Assembly: GCA_905250075.1 (NCBI GenBank)
Contig: CAJNOP010000019.1
Coordinates: 2,860,094-2,924,093, forward strand
From: Rotaria sp. Silwood1
Lineage: Eukaryota > Rotifera > Eurotatoria > Philodinida > Philodinidae
DNA length: 64,000 nucleotides
Reading direction: 5' to 3'
Below, piece after piece: positions 13,148 through 25,406 of this stretch. The position numbers and the translations under genes were made by a program. Each line of letters starts with the position of its first letter. Within the stretch, counting starts at the first letter, position 1. A model generated the notes under the pieces. The model was given only the letters and a program-made list of their open reading frames with translations. It had not been told where the DNA came from and made no database searches.

Positions 13148-16100
13148 TTTCTGACTGAATAAATTATAAGTACTAACTATGGGAATCTAATATAAAAAAA
13201 ATCGAAAAAAATAAAAACAAATAAAATGACATTCAAATTATCCATCTCATATAGTATGATGTATTTGTCGAATTAATGCATTGCTTTTGACAAAATGTTT
13301 GACAATTTTATTTTTCTTTGAACAAACAAAAAACTTTAATTGCCTGTCTCTTCATACATTTATATGAGTATACAAATGAAGAAATAATACAATTGTGTGC
13401 AAAACTATTTTTAACGGTTTCTTCAAAAGCATTGTACACCTATTAAAAAAAGTCTTTAAAGCACACTAATTTGCAGAGAATCGTAAAACTAACAATCGAA
13501 AACATGTTCTCCCTATTGTTAAACAAAAGAATGAAGGTGTAAGTAATGCGTGGGCCTGAATCTGAGTATGGATGCAAGACGATGAAAGTGAAGAGAAGAC
13601 GTATAGATATATCCATAGAACCCCATACACACACACCAATTACATCCAAGTTCCCTTGTTTTGGAATAATCGAAGCATGCGTTAGATGTTTCTTTTACAA
13701 TTCTCTTCAAGTCTGTATGATTTAGCGAATTTTTTTTTTATTGACACACCATTCAATTTATAAAACTGTTGGAAATATTTCTGTACACAAGCACAACATG
13801 CTTTATTTGTAAATTCATCTCAATGTAGGAAGAGACGGGCAATTAAAGTTTCTCATTTATTCAATGGCAAAAGAACATTGTTAAAGATTTTTATTAAAAG
13901 CAATGCATCAATTCAACAAATAAGTAATACCCCATGAAATCGACAATTGGAATGTCACTTTATTTGTTCAATTCTTTAAAACTAAATTCTCATAATTCAT
14001 GCCTATAATTTATTCAGAGAGAAAATGTATCAACTGAGTAAAGCATTTTATACAGATGTGGGTTAAGTGTCAGTATGAGTATACGAAAGATCCACAACCA
14101 TACTCACACCTTTATCCCACATTCACACACACCTCTGACGAATAGTCCTGCAATGAATGATTCTAGGATCTAGTATTTATCGTAGCAATCGTGGTTGACA
14201 TTAAATTCAAGAAAGAGTATATGATTTATTTTTTGTAAAATAACCCATATCGTGTCATTGTTCTTGAACTTGATCAAAATGAAAACAGTACAATCCATTT
14301 CTTAAAATAGTATATTTATCGCCAAAGTTATTGTGGATTAAAACAGTTTCTCTAATAAAATAAGATAGATTTTATAAGACCATGAAGAACAAAATGGTTA
14401 TGTCTGCTTTCTTAGTGATTCAAACTAATCAGACAGTAAATATTCATTCCAAAGTTTTTTAACAGATATCATACCATAGAAATACTGAAAACATTTTTAA
14501 AGACAACATCATCAAAATGTTGTTTTTCTTGCCTTCAAAAACAAAAAAAATTGTCCCAATAGTTTTTATCTCGATAATTCTAACATTATTGTTCTTGACA
14601 TATCGCAATTAATTAACGATTATTTTTTTTTGAATATATTGATTAATTGTCAAAAGAGATATAATAACAATCAGCTATAACATTCTCATCAGAATCGGAT
14701 TAACAGTTTTGCACGAATAAACATTAAACATAATCGTCTATTTGTAGATAAAGGTGTTTGTAGTTAAGAATGAATCATAATAATACAGTTTATTATAATT
14801 TTATAAACAAGAATTGTCAACCTTTGTTTTTTTTTTATTGAGTACGGTCAACAAGAGCTTTAAAGACATCGCTTATGATTTTATCTTTCTATTTATAACA
14901 AAACACACTATAACAACTAGAACTCGATTTTATTATTCTATAAATATAAACCAACAGACATCTCAATACAAAAAAAAAACCATTGGAAAATTCTTTCTTG
15001 TTTGCAAAAACTATACTAAACTGTATTATTATGAGTCGTTGTTTACTAATAATTGCAGTAGGTGTTTCAGTATCTTTTTATCTTATTAAAAAAAATAAAA
15101 TCTTTTTTCTCTACAATATTTATTTGAATTTGATTATTTCCGAAAACAATAATATTCTTTACTATCTTAACTACAGCTACTAGTAGAATTTCAAAACTCA
15201 CAACAAAGCATTTTGTAGGAATGAAAAAAAAATAAAAAAACATTTTATTGGAATTTCGATTGTTATAGCTATTAATAGAATTACAACTAAGACAAGTATC
15301 AAAGCAAGAAAAGAAAAAATATCTTCATATTTGTCATTGAACTCTGTTATATTATTAATGCACTTGGACAAAATTTTTCTGCTATTATCTATTCGGATTC
15401 ATTTTATTGTAAAATTCATTTTGAATTGAAAACTTTTCTATTTCTTCAATCTGTTTTATTCTTTTCCCATCAAACTATGTGTAAATTATCGAGTTAGGTT
15501 TGCTAGTAACTATAATAAAATTATCTGTATTAATTCATTTTTATCCTCTATTCACTACAACAACAAGCATACACACTACAGTCTTTATTTTCCTTAAATA
15601 TATTCAGCAAAACGAAAATCACAATTAAAAAGACAAACATAGTATCCTTTTCAAATAATCTAAAATGGTTTTGGCTAAACACCTAAAGATATAGCAGAGA
15701 TTCAAATAGAGATATTTTTAATAGAACTGGTTTGTTTATGATGGCCTGTGTGTTTGTTTTTGCATACTAATACTATCATCATAGTTCAATGGAAGCAGAA
15801 GACTGTCTTTATGTCCACGTAAAGAAGTTATATGTATCAATATGACATGACCATACAAAAAGCATCTATCAAGAGTAGACACAAAAAAAGAGAGTAACAT
15901 CTATATAACCGACGTAGTTGAAGAGGTTATATCATATCCTGCCATAGCATAATATTATATACATGAAATGGGGGACAATAAGAATGAAAAAAAAGATTTA
16001 TCTAAGATGATAATAATAATAACAGTGTGAACAGTAACTCAGCAAAATGAATACGTATATCAAAACCAATATATGTCCAATGAACAATTTAATCCCAATT

Positions 16101-17380
16101 TATCGTTGCCTATTGTCATATCCAGTTCAAATTATCAGTAAAAAAAATCTCTCATATTCTAGTGGCAAGAATACAGTACTGCATACTTAGTGTACTTACA
16201 TTTTCTGTTCAAAAATAAAAATGATTCTTTTTTATATTAAAAGTTTAGAAGAAACACATTAAAGATATGCAACCTAACATAACTGTACCAGACTCTAAGA
16301 TCAAGGTCTATGCCTTTCTGAGACAGGCGGATACACACGTTATCCTATTATGGCCTCTGTTCAATAATATTGCTCTCTTTTTCTTGACACAACCACTACT
16401 ATCACAGATACTATTCTGGCAAAATAATAATAGAAAATCGAAAGTTTTTAAGCATAAAAAACGCACATCTTAATTCGTTAAAAGAAAGAAGTTGATGTTT
16501 TTAAACTTGTTTTTCTTCGAAAAAAAGATCTTTAATGTAATAAAATGTGTCTTTTTTGATTCGCAAAAAAATCGATCTTCTTGTTACTTGTCTATCTGAA
16601 TGGTGATAAATTGTCATTTTTCTATGTTCAAAATTTAACTGATTTATTTCGTTTTTTCTTAGTAATTGATACCAACTACATACAGAGATAATTGTAATTC
16701 GAACAACAACAATATCTTAGTTTCTTAGGATTCAAATTAAAAAAAAATGAGTTTATAATTAACAACAAGTAACGTTCATCGTCAAGCGATTCACTTAGCC
16801 CTAGACTGATAGAATACATGTACGGATGTAATAGCATAAAAAGCTACATTGAAAAAGTAATACGCAAAATTGATAATATAACCAGTATATCTTAGGCGAG
16901 CAGAAAACTTAATTCGGAGAATTCTCACTCTAAGTAAAGATAATGCATTTTACAAATTTTATTTTTTTTGTTGTTTTTGTTTTATTTTTTTTTGCTTTTA
17001 TAAATATAAATAGCGCTCAATAAGATTAGACAAGAATGCGATTTTTTTTGTAATTATATTGGCGCTATTTGTACGTACAAAAATATGAATTATATTATTC
17101 ATAAAATTTGAGTTTTATTAATCAATATTTTATGCTTCAATTCGCGCATTAATTCTAAACTATTAATAAATTAGATATTCATTGATACAACATTGCACAA
17201 TCAATCCTACAATAATGAATAATTTAAACGATTTCTTTAAATCCATACTGCTCATTTGGTCTGACTCTGACTAATTAAATGCTTTTGTAAGCCGTTTTAC
17301 ACCACTACCCGAATTATAGTTATTTCATTGACACATTTTATCGATGATTATTATGGGTTCATTTACATCAGTCTTTAGAT
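13148..17380. other. Gene-poor A+T-rich region
   Basis: No supported gene in 4.2 kb. Short frames at 13443-13710, 14814-15183 and 16267-16473 are low-complexity and lack family motifs. An imperfect foldback at about 14056-14134 pairs GATGTGGGTTAAGTGTCAG with a CACACC...TCCCACA arm and contains TGTGGG-like hexamers. Confidence 0.5.
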
Positions 17381-17795
17381 GGTCATTTGAGCCATAGTTA
17401 CCGGAATAGTTGTTTGTACCATGGTTGCTATATGGTCATCTGTGCCATAGTTACCGGAATAGTTGTTTGTACCATGGTTGCTATATGGTCACCTGTACCA
17501 TAGTTACCGGTACAGTTGTTTGTACCATGGTTGCTATATGGTCATCTGTGCCATAGTTACCGGAATAGTTGTTTGTACTATGGTTGCTATATGGTCACCT
17601 GTGCCATAGTTACGTGGTCGTTTGTACCAAAAAAATGACCGTTTGTGCCATAGTTACATGCTCATTTGTACCATAGTTACCTAGTTAATTTTAGTAAAAA
17701 AATGGCCGTTTGTGCCAAGAAAATGGTCGCTTGTGCCAAAAAAATGGTCGTTTGTGCCAAAAAAATGGTCACATGTGCCAAAAAAATGGCCATTT
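17381..17795. repeat. 53-bp minisatellite grading into a ~21-bp repeat
   Basis: Units begin with GGTCA at 17381, 17434, 17487, 17540 and 17593, an exact 53-bp period for four full copies. Each copy contains two variants of a TTTGTRCCATGGTTRC-like core. From about 17610 to 17795 the array continues as shorter degenerate units of about 20-21 bp with the pattern ATGGTCGTTTGTGCCA plus an A run. The period is not a multiple of three and stops occur in all frames, so it is not coding. A GACAGACAGACATACACAGG tract follows at about 17810-17828. Confidence 0.9.
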
Positions 17796-17829
17796 CGACC
17801 GCGTTACCGACAGACAGACATACACAGGT

Positions 17830-18682
17830 GAATTTCGGTTTCTAGACCCTAGCCTTTCAGTCTAGGGAAAAAGTCTTTTACGTCGTAATAAATATAATTA
17901 TGTCCTTAAAAAATCATAAATCTAGTAGCTATTATAACCTTCAAAGGAGTTAAAACTTGACTGTGTGATCACATTTTATTAAGAATCGTCAACATTGTCT
18001 CAAAGAACAAAGCATTTAGTTAAAATTTGTAAAAACAAAGAAACTTTCTCTTATTCTCTACTTGTTTTTTGTATTTTTGCGATGTGTGTGACAGAATTTT
18101 CGATCAACAACAATTCATCGTTCTGCACATAAAATCAGTTAGATATAGTTTTCTTTTTACTCGATCGCCTGTATCTTGTATAGATACTTATCTTTTACAA
18201 AGTAACTATCTTCATAGCTAACTAAAATGGTAAAAAGAAGCTGTTAGACAACAAATTTCAAGAAAATATCTTCAATAATGACGCACTGGTAGAAAATTAA
18301 AATGTAAAAGAGGCGGATCCATAACTGTTGAAAATGATTTCCTTGAGAAATTTTATTTTTTCAATACCAAATTATTACACAAGATGTCTAAAAGTGACTC
18401 CTGATAGAATTATTAATATAACACATTTATTTATGTTGTGTACAGGTTGATTGAAATATTTAATAGGAGTCACGTATGCATTTATTAGTTTATTATCAAG
18501 AAAACAAGAAATTGAGAATCACAACTTGATATTTTCAATAAATCTTCTGTCAAACGGACCTATGCATAAATAAATAACTTAGAAACAACATGATAACCTG
18601 CTTGAAAAATAGTTTATTATGTTTTAAAATGAATCATTTATACATACATACATACGAAGAAAAAAATTAAACTAAACAAAAT
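17830..18682. other. Intergenic, no gene seen
   Basis: Sequence between the minisatellite and the 3' end of the SGNH hydrolase gene. A small hairpin (CCCTAG...CTAGGG, about 17848-17869) lies next to the repeat. Nothing else was recognised. Confidence 0.5.
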
Positions 18683-19381
18683 TTATTTTCTTGAATATTG
18701 TTGATAAAATATTTCTGCAAGTCTCGTATAACCATCTGCAGATGGATGAAATCCATCAAAAGAAATATATTCTGGATGTACAGCTAATTCTTTCCAATAT
18801 GCAAACAAATCAACAAGTTCACATTGATATTTTTGTACTGTATCATGGATAGCATCATTCCATTGTTTAATTTGCATATTAAGACATTGTTTTGGTATAC
18901 CAAATGATTGATAAATATTAACTTGTGCTAGATCTGGTATATTTCCAACAAGTATTCGTGTATTTTTATCGAATTTCGTTCGTAATTGAGATAACATTTT
19001 ATTTAAATCTGCTTTATAATTTGACAATATTGATGGATTAAATACTTGCTGATTAAAATCATTGACAGCTAACCAAATTGTTATGACATTTGGTTTTTGA
19101 TCAAGTACTTTAGGTAATTGTTCATGCGTAGCATCAGATAGAGTTGAGCCACTTCGTCCGAGATTTAATGTTTCTTGTGCATTGATTAATGAAGCAAATT
19201 TTGGTACCCAACCATCTTTCGACGGTTTTGATGTTCCTACACCGACAGCATCAGATGCACCAAGAGCAATATATTTTAATATATTACTAGTGGAATTAGT
19301 AGTATTTGAAGGTTGTACACACTTCATAGGATCTAATAGTGACAAGAATAATATAGATAGTACAATTGATGATATTAGCAT
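18683..19381 (-). CDS. Secreted SGNH/GDSL-type hydrolase (lysophospholipase L1/TesA-like)
   Basis: A predicted esterase or lipase of the SGNH hydrolase superfamily. Block I reads YIALGASDAVGVG: the nucleophile Ser is kept and the usual GDS is GAS. Block II is LGRSGST with its oxyanion Gly. Block III is IWLAVNDF, with the Asn kept and the usual Gly replaced by Ala. Block V is DGFHPSADGY, which supplies the catalytic Asp and His. The Met at 19381 is chosen because it begins a hydrophobic signal peptide (MLISSIVLSILFLSLL). The frame stays open upstream to 19513, but that part is T-rich and unlikely to be coding. This gives 232 aa in a single exon, typical for the family. Single-domain TesA-like enzymes of this kind are mostly bacterial, so transfer is possible but not shown. 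Substrate unknown. Confidence 0.85.
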   Translation of the reverse strand: MLISSIVLSILFLSLLDPMKCVQPSNTTNSTSNILKYIALGASDAVGVGTSKPSKDGWVPKFASLINAQETLNLGRSGSTLSDATHEQLPKVLDQKPNVITIWLAVNDFNQQVFNPSILSNYKADLNKMLSQLRTKFDKNTRILVGNIPDLAQVNIYQSFGIPKQCLNMQIKQWNDAIHDTVQKYQCELVDLFAYWKELAVHPEYISFDGFHPSADGYTRLAEIFYQQYSRK

Positions 19382-20833
19382 TATTAATGAAAAAAAAAAA
19401 TTAGAAAACTCACTTTGAAAAAAAGAATAGAAATAAGCACTATATAAATGAAAGCAGACTATGTTTTGTATTCCTTTTATGCAGCCGTAGATGTTATGCA
19501 GTACATTCTCCATCTTTCTTTTTTTTTCTTTTGCACTGAATGCCCTCCTATGACTTGTTCATCTGTTTTTTTTTTCTTTCTTCCTATAATAAAGAGAAAA
19601 ATCAAGACTATGACGTACGTTGTCCTTAGAAAGTATGTCTATGAGCAATCAAATGAAAATTAAAAAAAACGTTTTATTGTATTTTTAGGTCTATAGCATA
19701 GAGAGCATCCGTTTAGAACTGATAAAATTTTACAAGTATTAGAGAATTATTCATATGCAATCAGATATATCAACAATCATTATACAATGTTAACGTCTGT
19801 ATGACAAAATATATACAGAACGAAAAATTATTATTCGTTATATCATGTTTATAGAATATAGACAACTATAATTCTCTTATCAATGTGTTCCGTCTTTTTT
19901 TTGAATAACTTTAGAGCATAGGTAGTAAGAGATTTATGATTATCACCATTTGAAAGAACGAAGTAGCCGCCATGAATCTATGTAAAAAAATGATGGGTTC
20001 ATCATTAATTGTCTGTAGTATGTACGTCCTCCAGTTTGCTTGAAAGTTGTAGTAAAATATCTCTATTCTTGATATTCAATCTTGGAAGACAACGACCGAT
20101 TGATTTTGTTAGATATACAACAGTCAGTAACTCTACATGAGTTGAATTTAACAAGATAACAAGTTGAAGTTGTCTCGTTCAAAGGAGTAATATTTCTTGC
20201 AATGAAAAAGAAATTATATCGTTTGATTTTTTCAAGCTTCTTTTAGTAATTTCAGAAAAAATTAGTTGCAAAAATAACAAACATGTACCTTGTTTATCAG
20301 ATTAACTTTTACATAGATTTCCATCTCTTGCTTCACTCTATCGGATATTGAAAATTACAAATCTCTAGGTATTTGTATTCTGAAATCATTCAAAAAACAA
20401 CGGAACACATTCTATTTCTAAATGCAGAATAATATCTTGACATGTGTGAGATCAGAACTAAGAAAAAAATTATCGGAATCCGAACTCAAGTTTATAGTAA
20501 AATATTCTATGGTAATAAGCAAATGATCTTATAAATCATATGAATCAGAACATAATGCAAGAAAGGCGACGCACAAAAAAAAACGAGTATTGAAGAATTA
20601 TTTTAGATGTATGCTAGTCATTCTATGATCAATTTCATCAATAAAGAATTTTCATTGCTAAACCTTAATTCATACTGTAATTGATTGAATACATGAAATC
20701 ATCATGCTGAAAAAAAGAAATTATATAGTAATGTAATAATCATATTTTTATATGAGGACAGACAATCTAGTGAATAATCAAAAAAAGAAATATACGTAAC
20801 AATAAAGAGTACATGTCTTTTTAATATACAGTA
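19382..20833. other. Intergenic, no gene seen
   Basis: Contains the SGNH hydrolase upstream region and the 3' flank of the RING-TRAF-LRR gene. Short frames such as 19448-19663 are low-complexity. No motif or repeat was recognised. Confidence 0.5.
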
Positions 20834-23800
20834 TTAAATTTCTAAAGTAAAATTTATTTTCGAATTGGCTACTTGTCGAAGTTTGTCTGCAGCATCTTTA
20901 GACAAACTACAATCATTCAACCAAAGTGCGTTTAGTGAATGATTTTGTTTAAGCATTTCGATAAGATCATTAACACATGCATCAGTTATTAATTTGTTCG
21001 AAGCAAGATGTAACCATTGAAGAGTTTCATTGTAACCTGCAATTGCACTGGCCAATAATCGAACACCACGATTACCAATTCGATTAGAACCTAAACCTAA
21101 TAATGTTATTGTTTTGTTTCTTTTGAGCATATCTGCTAAATATTCGGCACCTTCATCTGTAATACTATTCGAATGAAGTTCAAGCCAATCAAGTGTGACA
21201 TTATTAATAGTAAGAGCTTGTGCTAGAGCGTGTGTACCCATATCCGATATACGATTGTGAGAAAGTTGTAATTCTGCTAGAGTTGTATTACCATATAAAC
21301 CATCAGCTAAAATTGTAGCACCTTTGGCAGAAATATCATTATATTCTAATCGAAGTTTGCTACATCGTTTATCGATAATCAATTTTTTACATACAAGTTC
21401 CATATCTCGATCGTTCAATTGTTGTCCATCTAGATAAATTTCTGAATCAGATGCAAATGATTCAATCAATTGTTCAATTTTTCCATCGTAAGGTGTAACA
21501 TTTGCTAAATGAAAAATCAAATAATTTTTATAATGAATATTTGAGGAACATTGCTACTCATTACTTTACTAAGAGATTAGCTACTTCTTCTTATATACAA
21601 ATGGGTTTATCTATATAAATATGTATCTCATTGGACTTGATTCTGAATTTAAATTAAAATTTTTTAAGCAACGCAGTTTCTTCTATTTTATTTATATGAA
21701 TTACAAATTCATTTTATAAGTATATATCTATTCTATCGAATTGTTAGTTATAGTACGTTAAAGATGATGATAATTAAACAATATAGTTGATAAATTTTCG
21801 GACATAGAAGTAAAAATTTGGGAATTTTAAATGTTCTCGAAGTTATGATATTTTTCTAAATTCGAGCTTTTATAAATTTAATCATAACTTCGATATTAAC
21901 TGTTTCCAGCAATTAATACACTTTCTTTATGTTACTGTAATCTTTATATAGTTCATAATTTTGAAACTCATTACAATAGTGGTTCGCTTAAATGGACTGT
22001 CATTCCAAACTAAATCGGACATACTCTATAACCAAAAGAAGCTATTTGAATAAATAATTTTACCAATGTAAACTGAGTTTTAAGTTTAAAAACGAACTTT
22101 GTCAGATAATAATTCTAACATGTTAAACTGGATTAGATTTAGCTGTAAATGATGAATTTGAGAACTCGATTACGAGTATAATTGAGATTGAAGAAAAAAA
22201 ACTGTATCACTAACAATTGTCATATAAAATGTTAATATACCAAAACATGTTTCAATGCAAAAGCAATACATGTGTATATATTTAAACGTTAAATAATTAG
22301 ATACATTGCCAAAACTGACAAGCCTAATTAAATATATTTTGTTACATATCTTTGAAGGAGAAGTAGGAATAAAGATCTCGGAATTAATTTGAAATGCATC
22401 TATCTCAATTCAGTTTTTTTCTGTTTATTCCATCGATTGAGTATTCTATCGAACAGACAGAGAACAAATCAGAGAAAAAAGTTTGTACTCGGCCTAGTAA
22501 AATCAAAATACTATTTTAAATGAATAACTCTTTAAAAAATGAGCTTTGTCAAAGACCTATCAGAATAACTCTGAATCCCTCCTTACATTTATTAATTTTC
22601 TTTTAAATGAGTACTCGTAGCGTTGTCTAGTGTAAATGGCTATTGATCTATTTTGTATGTGATGAAGACAGGCTCGTTTTACATCTATAATCTCATCGAA
22701 TTCGGCATCGAAAATGACCAAAAGCTTATGATCTTTCATTCTACATATAATTCAATTAGATTGACTCTGAAAATCAAGAAGGATAAGAATGAGTTCTTAT
22801 GCGCTTGGTTTATTTTTTTTTTCGAAAACATATTCAATTTACTTACTTGGTAAAGCACATTTTTTTCTAGCCAATAAGTGTATTTCTATATCATGTTGAC
22901 TACATTTTTGTTCGACTTGCGTGATTTCAGTTTTTCGAGATTTATTTTCTTTTTGTAGTTGATTTATTTCTAATTGACATTGATTAAGTTGAATCATTTG
23001 TTGATTAAATTGTTCTTTTAATTGTTGACTTTCATTTAGAGATTGTTGATTTTCATATGGTTGTTTTTGATATTGTTCATTTAATTGTTGAAATTTCTTT
23101 GCTAAATCATCAATAGATTGTTCAAGTTGATTTAATCGATCAAATTCAGTTTGAAATCCATTTGAAGGAATATTTATCTGATGATATTGTTCTTTCAGTT
23201 GTTCAATTTCTTTTATTAATTCAATTGGTTGAATATTTTGTTTGTGCGATTGTTCTTGAATTTGTTGAATATCTTTTTCTAATGATGCACAACGACGAGT
23301 TTGTTGTGTTAATAATTCTAAAACTATTGTATGTCCTTTTTGTAATTTTTCAGTTCGATCTTCATATATTTTAATTTTTGTTTTTAATTGTTCAATTTCA
23401 TGTCGTTGTTCATCATAAGAGTTTTTATATTGTTCTAATTGTTTATGAGATTGTAAAGCTTCAGTTAAAATAGGTCTTAATAATTGAAAAGTACATTGTT
23501 TTAAATGATTATTACGTTCTTCATATGGTCCACTCCATGGACATTTTAAATCAGACGCTTTACATAAAACAATTCTTTTTGGACACTTATTAGGAATATG
23601 ATCTTCTAAATGAACTCGACGAATATTGGTTTGTTGACATTGTTTACATTTGACATGAAGACTATCGAGCATATCGAGAAGAATTTTTTCTTCAACAGGA
23701 ACTAAATCTTCAATAAATGATGATTGTCTTTCAAGATGTTTAGAATCATTGACAGATGCTTTTTCAGTGATACATTTACGACAAAATCGACTACCATCTC

Positions 23801-23903
23801 TTGTGATTACTGGATCAATAAATGGTTTTGAACATATTCGACATTTAAGTAAACGATCAATTGAGTCTTCATTTCTATACTCAAAATTCAATTCAGACGT
23901 CAT
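20834..23903 (-). CDS. RING/U-box-like, TRAF-type zinc finger, coiled-coil, leucine-rich-repeat protein (two exons)
   Basis: Exon 1 is 23903-22847 and exon 2 is 21504-20834. Exon 1 ends CCA A|GTAAGT, a consensus donor, and exon 2 starts after a TTTCATTTAG acceptor. Both borders are phase 1, joining P-T-N-V-T-P-Y for a 575-aa protein. An N-terminal finger has C21-x2-C24 and C41-x2-C44 around DPVITRDGSRFCRKC, with the usual Cys-x-His pair replaced, so it is U-box-like. Next come CKQC (86-89) and a TRAF/SIAH-type finger (H102, C107, C114, C121, H133, C137, motif CPWSGPYEERNNHLKQC). A Gln/Glu-rich coiled coil spans about 145-345. Exon 2 encodes about seven ribonuclease-inhibitor-like LRRs (LxLSHNRISDMGTHALAQAL and similar). 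An E3 ligase or TRAF-like adaptor with LRR recognition, possibly in innate sensing, is inferred. Alternatively these are two genes with one unrecognised exon each. Confidence 0.75.
21505..22846 (-). other. 1,342-nt intron of the RING-TRAF-LRR gene
   Basis: Starts GTAAGT and ends TTTCATTTAG on the minus strand. It contains only short random frames (for example 22653-22853, plus). No competing promoter, stop-proximal polyadenylation cluster or other exon was recognised, which supports splicing of the two flanking exons into one gene. Confidence 0.6.
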
Positions 23904-24836
23904 TCTTAATTCTTGAAATTACAAGCGAAAAATTCTGAAAATAAACAATGCAAATATATTAATATCTAGTCCTTTTTATAACAAATGATGATAAGCATAC
24001 GAAGTTAAGTCTTTTTCCTATTTACAATATATTATTTATTCTAGTTAGTCAACTTGGTTTTTTTTCCTTTTGTTTTTTCATCACATGACAGTAAAATGTT
24101 TCATAAAAAGATAAGCTGATCATATATTTGTCTTGAGACAACAAAGAGCGTCTCTATTAGATTAACTCCCGTGAAATAATGATGATCGAGAAAGTGTCAT
24201 AAAATATTAGGCACAAATTATGCAAAAAATAATTTGTCTTTATTTATAACGAGAAAATATAGATATCATGCGTTAAAATGGTATATTGGAAAGTATTTGT
24301 AAAAAAATTTGTTCGAATCAATCTTTAATAATATGTAGAATATTTTCTGTTAAAAACAATGTTTTTTTTAGTGTGTATTTATGAATATTTTATTGTCAAA
24401 AATTGAATAATGCATGATAATATTTAATTTTTCTTACGAAATTTATCTGAGTGTTTTTTTTTAATTTTTATTTTATCATAGTTTATTCATCCATTCGTTC
24501 TTCTCTTTCATGAGTCAGGTCAATCCTACCGTTTTTATTCTCATTTTGTAAAGTAATAATCATATCTAATATTTATGAATTTATACAGAAAAGTTAAGCA
24601 ATAGGTTTTCTTCTGGACGAATTACAAAAGGAAAAAGAACTCTACATTATTAATACAAAGTTACATGAATTCCTAAACTTTCTTAAATTCATCGTATTCT
24701 ATTTAATAGAATTCAATATCAATCAATAAAACTTAATTTCATTCCTTGAACTTCGTAGTAAACATCTTATGATTTTATTTAAATTAAAAAAATTAAAATT
24801 AAAACATTCTATTTATTTATAATAATTATACAAGTT
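23904..24836. other. Spacer between the two RING/TRAF-like paralogues
   Basis: A+T-rich sequence of about 0.9 kb. It must hold the promoter of the longer gene and the 3' UTR of the shorter one. No specific site was recognised. Confidence 0.5.
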
Positions 24837-25406
24837 TTAAAAATTTGCATCCATTTCTAAATTTTTCTTATTTCGTAATTCATTAATTTGTGTTTCTAAA
24901 GTTTTAATTCGATTTTTCAATTCATTATGTTCATTAAAGATTTCTTCTAATGCAGGTCTTAATGGTTCAAATTTACATTCATTTAAATGCTCTTCAAGAT
25001 TTTCACGTATACCAACCCATGGACATTTTATATCAGCAGCTTGACATAAAGCAGTTACTTTTGGGCATTCGTTATTTTTATGTTCATCGAATTGACCTCG
25101 AAGTAAATTAGTTTTTCCACATTTTCCACATCGAACAAGAAGTGAATCAAGCATTTCTAATACAAGTTTTTCAGTAACAGGAATTAAATTTTGTTTTGTG
25201 GATGATTGATATTCGTTAGTTATATTTGTTGTACCATTATCATGAGATTGATCTCGACGTAATATTTGAGAAATACATGATCGACAAAATCGTTCGCCAT
25301 TTTGTGTTGAAACAGGTTCAACAAATGGTTTAGAACATAATTTGCATTTTAATAAAGCATGAATGGATGGTTCATCCATATATATATAAGTATCATTCGA
25401 AAACAT
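24837..25406 (-). CDS. Short RING/U-box-like and TRAF-type zinc-finger protein, tandem paralogue
   Basis: A single exon of 189 aa. It is collinear with the N-terminal half of the neighbouring gene. C21-x2-C24 and C41-x2-C44 enclose PVSTQNGERFCRSC, again lacking the RING Cys-x-His pair. The block VTEKLVLEMLDSLLVRCGKCG and the TRAF/SIAH-type finger CPKVTALCQAADIKCPWVG...HLNEC follow, then a short coiled coil. It ends at a plain TAA with no donor site, so it lacks the long coiled coil and LRRs of its neighbour. It lies in the same orientation about 0.9 kb away, which is the signature of tandem duplication followed by loss (or gain) of the C-terminal half. A ubiquitin-ligase or adaptor role is inferred from domains. 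Confidence 0.85.
   Translation of the reverse strand: MFSNDTYIYMDEPSIHALLKCKLCSKPFVEPVSTQNGERFCRSCISQILRRDQSHDNGTTNITNEYQSSTKQNLIPVTEKLVLEMLDSLLVRCGKCGKTNLLRGQFDEHKNNECPKVTALCQAADIKCPWVGIRENLEEHLNECKFEPLRPALEEIFNEHNELKNRIKTLETQINELRNKKNLEMDANF

Noticed and set aside
13443-13710. Two overlapping minus-strand frames
   Set aside because: They are short, in different frames, include a CACACACAC microsatellite and show no domain.
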